A stretch of 12,423 bases of DNA, taken from assembly GCA_937982495.1 (NCBI GenBank), contig CALJLX010000371.1:1-12423 (forward strand), written 5' to 3'. How positions within the stretch are numbered: position 1 is the first letter of the stretch; every line of letters starts with the position of its first letter. The notes under the pieces were generated by a model. That model was given only the letters and a program-made list of their open reading frames with translations, had not been told where the DNA came from and ran no database searches. The translations under genes and the position numbers were made by a program. Below are positions 1 through 5,863 of this stretch, piece after piece. The stretch is from an uncultured Desulfuromonas sp. GTDB lineage: Bacteria > Desulfobacterota > Desulfuromonadia > Desulfuromonadales > Trichloromonadaceae.

Positions 1-182
1 AACTCGAAGCGGGCCTCCTTCTTCTCCACCGTCACCCCCGGCCAGTTGCCGACGTGCAGGCGGCTGCCGGCGATGGCGTTGATCAGGGTCGATTTGCCGG
101 CATTGGGGTTGCCGGCCACCGCCACGGTGATGACCCGCGCGGCGGTCGCTGGTTTCCGGTCCGGTGCTCCCTGGTAGCTCAT
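1..182 (-). CDS. feoB: Ferrous iron transporter FeoB, N-terminal fragment (runs off left edge)
   Basis: FeoB is the inner-membrane Fe(II) transporter, with an N-terminal GTPase-like domain followed by a large membrane domain. Only the first 60 codons are in the window. The translation has a 16-residue leader, then the G1 P-loop GNPNAGKST (about residues 24-32) and the G2-region stretch VGNWPGVTVEKKE (44-56), both typical of FeoB. The start ATG (182..180) overlaps the TGA of the upstream feoA as ATGA. A GGAGG ribosome site lies at 194..190, seven bases upstream. The operon order feoA-feoA-feoB supports the call. The membrane domain and the C-terminal end cannot be assessed because the gene is cut by the window edge. 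Confidence 0.93.
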   Translation of the reverse strand, partial: MSYQGAPDRKPATAARVITVAVAGNPNAGKSTLINAIAGSRLHVGNWPGVTVEKKEARFE

Positions 183-406
183 GGCTGCACCTCCACGGCG
201 ATCCCTTCGGCTTCCTGCTTGCGCAGGGAAAGCTGATAACTTTTTACCGTCACTTCGATGGGATCGCCCAGCGGGGCGACCTTCACCACCTTGACCGTTT
301 CACCGACGATGACGCCCATATCCATGAGCCGTCGACGAATGGGCCCAAGGTTGCCGATGGCGGTGATTCGGGCCGACTGGCCGGGTTTGAGCTTGGCGAG
401 ATTCAT
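179..406 (-). CDS. feoA: FeoA family ferrous iron transport accessory protein (second FeoA of operon)
   Basis: This is a 75-residue, single SH3-like FeoA-domain protein, the usual length for FeoA. FeoA is a small cytosolic partner thought to act on FeoB during Fe(II) uptake. Visible family features are the start LAKLKPGQSARI, the central RRRLMDMGVIVGETVKVV (the conserved 'R-L-x-x-M-G' turn) and the final strand with DPIEVTVKSYQLSLRKQEA. It overlaps the preceding feoA by ATGA (406..403) and feoB by ATGA (182..179), so the three genes are probably translationally coupled. The ribosome site GGAGG at 416..412 is five bases before the ATG. Confidence 0.93.
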   Translation of the reverse strand: MNLAKLKPGQSARITAIGNLGPIRRRLMDMGVIVGETVKVVKVAPLGDPIEVTVKSYQLSLRKQEAEGIAVEVQP

Positions 407-672
407 GGTTTCCTCCGGACGGAAATTTTCATGGCCATGCCCCGGCTGAGGGCGATGCGCGCATCGTCGATGCGCAGCAGCAGGGGGCCGGCGCCGTTAC
501 TCAGCATCTCCACCACCTTGCCGGCGCGCAGCCCCATCTCTTCGACGCGATGTTCTTTGTTATGGCGCGTGCCGTCGCACTGGCCGCAGCAGCCGGCACG
601 CTTTTCCAGATGGACATCAACGCTGGCGATTTCACCGGATTCTCCGGGACTTAATAGGGCGAGGGGTATCAT
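403..672 (-). CDS. feoA: FeoA family protein with a Cys/His-rich insertion (first gene of feo operon)
   Basis: This is an 89-residue FeoA-domain protein. The N-terminal strand (LALLSPGESGEIASV), the turn RVEEMGLRAGKVVEML (about 42-57) and the last strands (LLLRIDDARIALSRGMAMKI) fit the FeoA fold. Unlike the second FeoA, it carries an insertion at about residues 24-41 with CCGQC (28-32) followed by two histidines (37 and 41), before the conserved RVEEMG turn. This cluster could bind metal, but that is inference. The start ATG (672..670) has an AAGGAG site at 687..682, nine bases upstream, and is the first codon after the Fur-flanked promoter. Its TGA overlaps the next feoA by ATGA. FeoA identity is fairly secure; the function of the insertion is unknown. 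Confidence 0.87.
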   Translation of the reverse strand: MIPLALLSPGESGEIASVDVHLEKRAGCCGQCDGTRHNKEHRVEEMGLRAGKVVEMLSNGAGPLLLRIDDARIALSRGMAMKISVRRKP

Positions 673-704
673 AATTGTCGGCTCCTTGGGGGGATGTCGT
701 GGTT

Positions 705-723
705 GATATTGAAAACGGTTTTC
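705..723. promoter_or_regulatory. Putative Fur box overlapping the feo transcription start
   Basis: The 19-mer matches the classical Fur box GATAATGATAATCATTATC at 13 of 19 positions. It contains the core of a perfect 7-1-7 palindrome, TGAAAAC-g-GTTTTCA (710-724). The site lies just downstream of the -10 and covers the predicted start near 719, a position suited to iron-dependent repression. Fur control of feo genes is established knowledge; occupancy here is inferred. Confidence 0.6.
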
Positions 724-725
724 AT

Positions 726-755
726 TTTATAGAGGAGTTTGCTCTCGACTGTCAA
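726..755 (-). promoter_or_regulatory. sigma70-type promoter of the feo operon
   Basis: On the minus strand a perfect -35 TTGACA (755..750) is followed by an 18-base spacer and the -10 TATAAA (731..726). Transcription would start near 719, giving a leader of about 47 bases to the first feoA. It is the best consensus promoter in the window, and it lies between two Fur-box-like sites. Confidence 0.75.
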
Positions 756-758
756 TCG

Positions 759-777
759 GAAAATGATAATCCTTTTC
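759..777. promoter_or_regulatory. Putative Fur box upstream of the feo -35
   Basis: GAAAATGATAATCCTTTTC matches the classical Fur consensus GATAATGATAATCATTATC at 16 of 19 positions and has GAAAA/TTTTC ends. It lies three bases upstream of the feo -35 hexamer (755..750). With the box at 705-723 it brackets the promoter. Confidence 0.72.
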
Positions 778-961
778 AAAAAAATACGATCTTGCGGCCA
801 AGTTATTTCAGGCGGTTGTGTTTTTTGCAGGGCGTTGGGTGTTGCGAAAGGAGAGCCGGTGGGTGAAGGGGGCGTTCCGTGGCGGGGGAATTCCGGTTGC
901 AAAAGCCGGTGTGGGTGCTATTTTTAGCTCCTATCCCATCACTTACCCAGGAGGTTTTCTA

Positions 962-1141
962 ATGAATATGGAACAGATCAAGGAAGTCGCCAAGGATCGC
1001 GGAGTCAAGCCCGGCAAACTGAAAAAGGTCGAACTGATTCGCGAAATTCAGGCGGCGGAAGGCAATCCCCAGTGCTTCGGCACCGAGCAGATCGAGCATT
1101 GCGGCGAACTCGGCTGTCTCTGGCGCGAGGACTGCAAATGA
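962..1141 (+). CDS. Small SAP/Rho-N-like protein with Cys-rich C-terminus
   Basis: This is a 59-residue protein. Residues 3-31 (MEQIKEVAKDRGVKPGKLKK then VELIREIQ) look like the helix-turn-helix of SAP or Rho N-terminal-type nucleic-acid-binding modules. The tail (38-58) has four cysteines spaced C-x8-C-x4-C-x5-C plus His46, suggesting a small metal site. I have seen similar short 'SAP domain-containing' proteins in Desulfuromonadia, but no function is known to me. An AGGAGG site at 949-954, seven bases upstream, fixes the ATG at 962. The same frame is open further upstream from 818, but nothing there resembles the family. Its TGA overlaps the pgi start as ATGA (1138-1141), so the two genes are probably co-translated. 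A weak promoter candidate is TTGCAA (897-902), 16 bases, TATTTT (919-924). DNA or RNA binding is inferred. Confidence 0.8.
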   Translation: MNMEQIKEVAKDRGVKPGKLKKVELIREIQAAEGNPQCFGTEQIEHCGELGCLWREDCK

Positions 1142-2784
1142 CCCGCCTCACCGACCTGCCCGCCTGGAAGGCTGTGAAAGCCCATCACCGGGAGGTTTCC
1201 GAGTTGTCGATGCGCGAGCTTTTCGCCGCCGATCCCGGCCGTTTCGAGAAGTTTTCCCTGCGCTGGGACGAGTTTCTTTTCGATTATTCGAAGAACCGCA
1301 TCAGCGAAGAGACCCTGCCCCTGCTTTTCGATCTCGCCCGGCAGGTCGGCCTGGGGGCGCGCATCGAAGCGATGTTCGGCGGCCGCCGCATCAACCGCAC
1401 CGAGGATCGCGCGGTGCTGCACGTCGCTTTGCGCCATCGTGGCGGCCGGCCGATGGCGGTGGACGGTGTCGACGTCATGCCCAAGGTCCGGGCGGTGCTC
1501 GATAAAATGCGGGCGTTCAGCGAAGCGGTGCGCTCTGGACGTTGGCTCGGCTTTACCGGCAAGCCCATGACCGACGTGGTCAATATCGGCATCGGCGGGT
1601 CGGATCTCGGGCCGCTGATGGTCTGCGAAGCGCTCAAGCATTACGCCCATCCCGGTTTGCGGGCGCATTTCGTTTCCAATGTCGACGCCACCCATCTGGC
1701 GGAAACCCTCAAGGCGCTTGATCCGGCCACGACCCTCTTCATCGTCGCGTCGAAAACCTTCACCACCCAGGAAACACTGACCAACGCCTGGTCGGCCCGC
1801 GACTGGCTGGTGGGCAAGTTGGGGGACGAGGCGGCCGTCGGTCGGCATTTCGTCGCCCTTTCCACTAACGGTGAGGCGGTGGGTGCCTTCGGCATCGACC
1901 CCGACAACATGTTCGAGTTCTGGGACTGGGTCGGCGGACGTTATTCCCTGTGGTCGGCCATCGGCCTCTCCATCGCCCTGGCCGTGGGGATGGATAGGTT
2001 CGAAGAGCTGCTCGACGGCGCTCATGCCGCGGACGAGCATTTCCGCTCGGCGCCGCTGGAGGAAAATATCCCGGTCATCATGGCCCTGCTCGGTGTCTGG
2101 TACGTCAACTTTTTCGGTGCCGAATCGCACGCGGTTCTGCCTTACGAGCAGTATCTTTCCCGCTTCCCCGCCTATCTGCAGCAGGGGGACATGGAGAGCA
2201 ACGGCAAGCGCGTGACCCTCGAAGGCGAGCTCGTCGATTACGCCACCGGGCCGATCATCTGGGGGGAGCCGGGGACCAACGGCCAGCATGCGTTCTATCA
2301 GCTGATCCATCAGGGCACCCGCCTCATCCCCTGCGATTTCATCGCCGGGGTCAACAGCCACAATCCCCTCGGGCGCCATCAGGCCATTCTTCTCTCCAAC
2401 TTCCTGGCCCAGACCGAAGCGCTGATGAAAGGCAAGAGCGAAGCCGAGGCCCGCGCCGAACTGGAGGCCGCGGGCCTGGACCCGGACGAGGTCGAAAAAC
2501 TGCTGCCGCACAAGATTTTCCCCGGCAACCGCCCGACCAATTCCCTGCTCTACCGGCGTCTGACGCCGCGGACCCTGGGGGCGCTCATCGCCCTGTACGA
2601 GCACAAGATTTTCGTGCAAGGGGTGATCTGGAACGTCAATTCATTCGATCAGTGGGGGGTCGAACTCGGCAAGCAACTGGCGAAAACCATTCTCCCCGAA
2701 CTGGAAGGGGAGAAGGCGCCGACCGGGCACGACAGCTCGACCCAGGGACTGATCGACTACTGCCGGGCGATGACGGAACGCTGA
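1138..2784 (+). CDS. pgi: Glucose-6-phosphate isomerase
   Basis: Pgi interconverts glucose 6-phosphate and fructose 6-phosphate in the cytoplasm, linking glycolysis/gluconeogenesis with sugar-polymer synthesis. The 548-residue product matches the long (E. coli-like, 549-residue) type. Visible motifs are the sugar-phosphate-binding loops GIGGSDLGP (from residue 151) and SKTFTT (205-210), the signature DWVGGRYSLWSAIG, and the C-terminal signature ending near FDQWGVELGKQ. The catalytic residues line up with E. coli Glu355, His386 and Lys514: Glu353 in GDMESNGK, His384 in TNGQHAFYQ and Lys512 in VELGKQ. The ATG at 1138 overlaps the upstream small gene (ATGA); longer in-frame starts inside that gene are not credible. 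No convincing terminator follows in 2785-2828. Confidence 0.97.
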   Translation: MTRLTDLPAWKAVKAHHREVSELSMRELFAADPGRFEKFSLRWDEFLFDYSKNRISEETLPLLFDLARQVGLGARIEAMFGGRRINRTEDRAVLHVALRHRGGRPMAVDGVDVMPKVRAVLDKMRAFSEAVRSGRWLGFTGKPMTDVVNIGIGGSDLGPLMVCEALKHYAHPGLRAHFVSNVDATHLAETLKALDPATTLFIVASKTFTTQETLTNAWSARDWLVGKLGDEAAVGRHFVALSTNGEAVGAFGIDPDNMFEFWDWVGGRYSLWSAIGLSIALAVGMDRFEELLDGAHAADEHFRSAPLEENIPVIMALLGVWYVNFFGAESHAVLPYEQYLSRFPAYLQQGDMESNGKRVTLEGELVDYATGPIIWGEPGTNGQHAFYQLIHQGTRLIPCDFIAGVNSHNPLGRHQAILLSNFLAQTEALMKGKSEAEARAELEAAGLDPDEVEKLLPHKIFPGNRPTNSLLYRRLTPRTLGALIALYEHKIFVQGVIWNVNSFDQWGVELGKQLAKTILPELEGEKAPTGHDSSTQGLIDYCRAMTER

Positions 2785-2828
2785 TCCTACCCCCGTCAAC
2801 CCGAAGCCTGGGATTTTTGTCCGGCACC

Positions 2829-2858
2829 TTGACTTGCTCCGGCGAGACAAGCTAAAAT
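2829..2858 (+). promoter_or_regulatory. sigma70-type promoter of the cytochrome gene
   Basis: TTGACT (2829-2834), an 18-base spacer and TAAAAT (2853-2858) each match consensus at 5 of 6 positions. Transcription would start near 2865, about 43 bases before the ATG at 2908. The -10 overlaps the left arm of the 12-bp inverted repeat at 2845-2886. Confidence 0.6.
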
Positions 2859-2886
2859 GCTGAAATAAAAAAGATTTAGCTTGTCT
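2845..2886. repeat. Perfect 12-bp inverted repeat across the cytochrome promoter (possible operator)
   Basis: AGACAAGCTAAA (2845-2856) is repeated in perfect inverse orientation as TTTAGCTTGTCT (2875-2886) with 18 bases between. The left arm covers the end of the spacer and part of the -10; the right arm lies about 10-21 bases past the predicted start. The arm centres are 30 bp apart, close to three helical turns, so two regulator subunits could bind the same face of the DNA. If transcripts read through from pgi it could also fold as an RNA hairpin, but there is no U-tract, so it is not a normal terminator. Confidence 0.6.
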
Positions 2887-2907
2887 AATCAATTTTGGGG
2901 GTAGGTT

Positions 2908-3258
2908 ATGAAGAGATGTCTGGTTTTGTTCGTGGCGATGGCGGCGGCGCTGTTGTTGACGGTTCCCGTCATGGCGGAGGAAAGGGTGGAGGTGAGTTGC
3001 CCCGAGCAGGTGGTTTTCCCCGGCAAGGGAAAGCTTGGCTCGGTTTCTTTTTCACCCAAGATCCATAAGGAGATGGGTGTTTCCTGTGTCCTCTGCCACC
3101 ACACCGGCCCTGAGGACGGCAAGTGTTCCAACTGTCATGACGGCAAGGATCCTAAGGTACCCAACAGCCAGGATGCCTACCATCTTCTTTGCAAGGGCTG
3201 TCACAAGTACAAGCATATCGACAACTCCTGCGAATTCTGCCACAAGCCGGGCACCTGA
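2908..3258 (+). CDS. Periplasmic tetrahaem c-type cytochrome (c3/c7-like class III)
   Basis: This 116-residue secreted protein has a signal peptide (1-23, cleavage expected after VMA) and four haem-attachment motifs: CVLCH (60-64), CSNCH (73-77), CKGCH (95-99) and CEFCH (108-112). Additional histidines at 53, 65, 92 and 103 could be the distal ligands of four bis-His haems, as in class III cytochromes. The lead-in SFSPKIH before haem 1 followed by CHH resembles cytochromes c3 and c7. It would carry electrons through the periplasm. The mature length (about 93 residues) is small for four haems; three-haem PpcA-type c7 proteins are of similar size. It has its own promoter and terminator. The start is the only ATG that gives a signal peptide, and it follows a G-rich stretch (2897-2905). 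The partner and the physiological role cannot be told from this window. Confidence 0.9.
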   Translation: MKRCLVLFVAMAAALLLTVPVMAEERVEVSCPEQVVFPGKGKLGSVSFSPKIHKEMGVSCVLCHHTGPEDGKCSNCHDGKDPKVPNSQDAYHLLCKGCHKYKHIDNSCEFCHKPGT

Positions 3259-3278
3259 TCCGAGGTTCACCACGCAGT

Positions 3279-3318
3279 AAAAAGCCACGGCGTCTAGGAT
3301 CACGCCGTGGCTTTTTTT
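3279..3318. terminator. Bidirectional rho-independent terminator
   Basis: A perfect 15-bp stem (3279-3293 pairing with 3302-3316, core AGCCACGGCGT) has an 8-base loop. It is flanked by A on the left and seven T on the right (3312-3318). It lies between the converging stops of the cytochrome gene (3258) and cvfB (3336), so it can serve both strands. Confidence 0.92.
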
Positions 3319-3335
3319 GTACAAATAACGGAATG

Positions 3336-4160
3336 TTACGGACGTCGTAGCCGGATGCCCCCTTCCGGTGGTTCGATCAGCCCGTCCTTGTAAAGTCCGC
3401 CGACCGCGCGCTTGAAGGTTTTCTTGCTCATCCCCAGGCGCTCGCGGATCAGTTCCGGCGGGCTGTCGTCGCGCAGGGGCAGTTCCCCGCAGCGGGCAAG
3501 TTCCGCCAGAATCCGCTCGCGCGCCTCGGCAATCCCCTCGGCCCCGACCCGGCGCAGGGTGACGTCGATCTTCCCATCCTCGCGCACATGTTTGACGAAG
3601 CCCTGCAGGCGCGTGCCCCGGTGTTGGCCGGCGCGCAGTTCATCCCGATAGAGCAGGCCGTCGTAAAGCTCGTTGACGATGACCTTGGCGCCGAGATCGG
3701 TAAATTCGCGGATCAGTAAGGCGACCTCGTCGCCGTCCTTGAGATCCCCGGCCCCCGGTTCCAGGCATTGGTCGAGACGGCCGGTGGCGACGATGCGGCC
3801 GCGATTGTCGAGGCAGATCTTGACCAGATACTTGCGCCCGGCCTGCATGCGTCGGGGCTGTTCGGAAAAAGGAACGAGCAGCTCCTTGGGCAGCCCCCAG
3901 TCGAGAAAGGCGCCGACCTTGGTGACTTGCGCCACTTTGAGCAGGGCGAATTCGCCGACCTGGGCCAGGGGCGCGCGCATCGTAGCGAGCAGGCGGGTGC
4001 CGTCGTGGTAGACGAAGACCCGTAGGCGCTCACCGACCCGCGCTTCGTCGGGAACTTCCCGCGCGGAGAGCAGAATGTCCCCGGCGCTGGTCCGGAAATG
4101 GGCGCCGTCGGCGTCGAGGGCGGCGATTTCCAGGGTGTTGAAACGGCCGATTTCCGGCAT
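3336..4160 (-). CDS. cvfB: CvfB-type S1 RNA-binding protein with winged-helix C-terminus
   Basis: The 274-residue product has the layout of the CvfB/YitL family: consecutive OB/S1-like domains (about 1-62, 66-128 and 145-205) and a C-terminal winged helix (about 225-274). The second S1 unit shows KVGAFLDWGLPKELLVPF, a typical S1 strand pattern. The third has LQGFVKHVREDGKIDVTL. The winged helix contains LIRERLGMSKKTFKRAVGGL and ends with DGLIEPPEGGIRLR. CvfB binds RNA and affects virulence-factor expression in Staphylococcus; its role here is unknown. The frame stays open upstream to 4661, but that part overlaps ppnP. The ATG at 4160, with a weak AAAAGG six bases upstream, starts exactly at the first OB domain. 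The gene follows ppnP by 20 bases, presumably as one operon. Confidence 0.87.
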   Translation of the reverse strand: MPEIGRFNTLEIAALDADGAHFRTSAGDILLSAREVPDEARVGERLRVFVYHDGTRLLATMRAPLAQVGEFALLKVAQVTKVGAFLDWGLPKELLVPFSEQPRRMQAGRKYLVKICLDNRGRIVATGRLDQCLEPGAGDLKDGDEVALLIREFTDLGAKVIVNELYDGLLYRDELRAGQHRGTRLQGFVKHVREDGKIDVTLRRVGAEGIAEARERILAELARCGELPLRDDSPPELIRERLGMSKKTFKRAVGGLYKDGLIEPPEGGIRLRRP

Positions 4161-4180
4161 GGCGAACCTTTTCAAGGGAT

Positions 4181-4510
4181 TTAGAGGAAGGTGCAGACGT
4201 ATTCGGCGATGCCGTCGGCGACTTCGATCTCGAAGAAGGAGTTGCCCGGGACGTCGAACCAGGTCCCGGCGGGAAAGCCGATCCAGTCGCCGTTTCCGGC
4301 GATGCGGGCGCGACAGGCGCCGGCGATGATTTCCATCTTCTCGGGGGCGCCGGTGTTGAATTTGTAGGTTCCGGGATAGATCAGACCCAGGGTTTTGCGG
4401 CTGCCGTCGGCCAGGGTCAGGCTGTGGCTGACGACCTTGCCGTCGAAGTAGATGTTGGCTTTGCAGGTGGTGGTGACGTTGGCGAACGCTTCGGGGGCTT
4501 GGTAGCTCAT
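4181..4510 (-). CDS. ppnP: Pyrimidine/purine nucleoside phosphorylase PpnP
   Basis: PpnP (formerly YaiE, DUF1255) is a small cupin-fold enzyme that splits nucleosides with phosphate to a free base and ribose 1-phosphate. The 109-residue product aligns by eye with the 94-residue E. coli protein: ANIYFDGKVVSHSL, GLIYPGTYKFNTGAPEKMEII, then GTWFDVPGNSFFEIEV and the C-terminal EYVCTFL. It carries about 15 extra N-terminal residues. An AGGAG site at 4521..4517 is six bases before the ATG (4510..4508), which supports the longer start. It is probably the first gene of ppnP-cvfB and is divergent from serB. Pairing a nucleoside-salvage enzyme with an RNA-binding protein suggests RNA turnover, but that is inference. 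Confidence 0.9.
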   Translation of the reverse strand: MSYQAPEAFANVTTTCKANIYFDGKVVSHSLTLADGSRKTLGLIYPGTYKFNTGAPEKMEIIAGACRARIAGNGDWIGFPAGTWFDVPGNSFFEIEVADGIAEYVCTFL

Positions 4511-4548
4511 GACAGGCTCCTGATGGGGATGGGGTCGTTACGCTCGGC

Positions 4549-4577
4549 TGTGTAGCATGCCGGGTGCTCCCCTGCAA
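4549..4577 (-). promoter_or_regulatory. Candidate promoter for ppnP-cvfB
   Basis: On the minus strand TTGCAG (4577..4572) is followed by 17 bases and TACACA (4554..4549), with a TG one base before the -10 (extended -10). The -10 is poor, so the call is tentative. It leaves a leader of about 30 bases before the ATG at 4510. Confidence 0.4.
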
Positions 4578-4604
4578 GGAAATATTTACCGACGGCATCG
4601 GAAC

Positions 4605-4633
4605 TTGCGAGGGTGGGGCGTTGCGGGTAGAAT
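4605..4633 (+). promoter_or_regulatory. Candidate promoter for serB-sfsA
   Basis: TTGCGA (4605-4610), a 17-base spacer and TAGAAT (4628-4633; 5 of 6 to consensus) point to a start near 4640, about 27 bases before the serB ATG. The divergent ppnP promoter lies about 30 bp upstream without overlap. Confidence 0.5.
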
Positions 4634-4666
4634 GCCCCAACTTCCCCGCTGCGAGAGGCATTGCCC

Positions 4667-5863
4667 ATGGACAACAAGATGGTTCTACTGACCCTGACCG
4701 GGCCGGATCGTACCGGCATCATCGCCGCCGTTACCGGCCACATCGCCGCCTCCGGCGCCCGCATCCGCGACATTGAGCAGACCGTCACCCACACCTTGTT
4801 ATCCTTATCGGTGCTTATCGATTTTCCCACCGGCGAAAGCGATCAGAAGCCTTTGATCAAAGAGCTTCTCTTCCTGGCCAAGGAACTGGGGCTCGATCTC
4901 GATTTTCAGGTTCTGAGCGAGGCCGAATACCGGCGCAAGTCGACCCGCCACGCTTATGTCGTGACCATCCTCGGCGGCGAGGTGAATGCCGCCGCTCTGG
5001 CGCGAGTTTCCGGTATTCTCGCCGAGCACGCGGTCAACATCGAGCGGATTTCCAAGTTGACCCAGGGGCAGCTGCGCTGCGTCGAGTTCCTTATCACCGC
5101 CGCGCCCGAGCTTGACGTCAAGGCCATGACCCGCAAGCTGCTTCACGCCGGTGCCGGCCTCGGGGTCGACATCGCCGTGCAGAAGGAGAGCCTCTATCGC
5201 CGGGCCAAGCGGCTGGTGGTGATGGATATGGATTCGACCCTGATCCAGGTCGAGGTTATCGACGAACTGGCCCGGGTTGCCGGGGTCGGCGAGCAGGTGG
5301 CGGAAATTACCGAGCGGGCGATGAACGGCGAACTCGATTTCTCCGGTGCGCTGCGCGAGCGGGTCGCGCTGCTCAAGGGGCTCAAGGCCGAGGCGCTGGA
5401 GCAGGTCTACCGCAATATCCCCCTGACCCCCGGCGCCCGCAATCTGGTCACTATCCTCAAACGTCTCGGCTTCAAGACCGCCGTCATCTCCGGCGGCTTC
5501 CAGTTCTTCACCGACCGGCTCAAGGCCGACCTCGGTCTTGACTACGCCTACGCCAACGGTTTGGAAATCGTCGACGGCATCGTCACCGGCGAGGTCGCCG
5601 GGACCATCGTCGACGGTGCGCGTAAGGCGCAACTGCTTGAAGAGATCGCCGGGAAAGAAGGGATCACCCTCGATCAGACCATCGCCATCGGCGACGGCGC
5701 CAACGATCTGCCGATGCTCGGGCGCGCCGGGTTGGGGATCGCCTTCAACGCCAAGGCGCGGGTGCGGGAACAGGCCGACTTTCACATCAATCAGCAGAAC
5801 CTCGATTCCATCCTTTACCTGATTGGACTCTCCGAGCGGGAAATGGCGGAGATCGCCGGGTGA
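4667..5863 (+). CDS. serB: Phosphoserine phosphatase with two ACT domains
   Basis: SerB removes phosphate from O-phosphoserine, the last step of serine synthesis in the cytoplasm. The 398-residue product has two N-terminal ACT regulatory domains (about 5-80, with GPDRTG at 12-17, and about 95-170) and a C-terminal HAD phosphatase domain. HAD motif I is DMDST with nucleophile Asp187 and acid Asp189; motif II is VISGGF; motif III contains the lysine of GARKAQLL; motif IV is GDGANDLPML with Asp343 and Asp347. This double-ACT layout is known from several proteobacteria and usually implies amino-acid feedback control. The ATG at 4667 is preferred over the in-frame TTG at 4661, because AGAGG (4654-4658) is eight bases from the ATG. 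The stop overlaps sfsA as GTGA. Confidence 0.96.
   Translation: MDNKMVLLTLTGPDRTGIIAAVTGHIAASGARIRDIEQTVTHTLLSLSVLIDFPTGESDQKPLIKELLFLAKELGLDLDFQVLSEAEYRRKSTRHAYVVTILGGEVNAAALARVSGILAEHAVNIERISKLTQGQLRCVEFLITAAPELDVKAMTRKLLHAGAGLGVDIAVQKESLYRRAKRLVVMDMDSTLIQVEVIDELARVAGVGEQVAEITERAMNGELDFSGALRERVALLKGLKAEALEQVYRNIPLTPGARNLVTILKRLGFKTAVISGGFQFFTDRLKADLGLDYAYANGLEIVDGIVTGEVAGTIVDGARKAQLLEEIAGKEGITLDQTIAIGDGANDLPMLGRAGLGIAFNAKARVREQADFHINQQNLDSILYLIGLSEREMAEIAG

Noticed and set aside
820..925. A riboswitch (for example a c-di-GMP GEMM aptamer) upstream of the SAP-like gene
   Set aside because: The region has G-rich stretches and a GCAAAAGCC string, but I could not place the conserved GEMM core or any other riboswitch consensus.
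818..961. N-terminal extension of the SAP-like protein
   Set aside because: A good ribosome site precedes the ATG at 962, and the added sequence has no family resemblance.
1048..2619. A 523-codon open frame antisense to pgi
   Set aside because: It mirrors pgi, whose motifs and catalytic residues are complete. The antisense product has low-complexity Gly/Asp/His/Arg-rich composition and no recognisable domain. Long antisense frames are expected from high-GC third codon positions.
2785..2828. A terminator after pgi
   Set aside because: Only a three-base CCC/GGG stem before a short T-run is seen, too weak to call.
4161..4661. N-terminal extension of cvfB across ppnP
   Set aside because: The extra segment is an out-of-frame reading of ppnP with Arg/Pro/Ser-rich low-complexity sequence. 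The OB domain of CvfB begins exactly at the ATG at 4160.
4805..5785. A 326-codon open frame antisense to serB
   Set aside because: It mirrors the serB reading frame, has no start context or recognisable domain, and its composition is typical of a GC-driven shadow.
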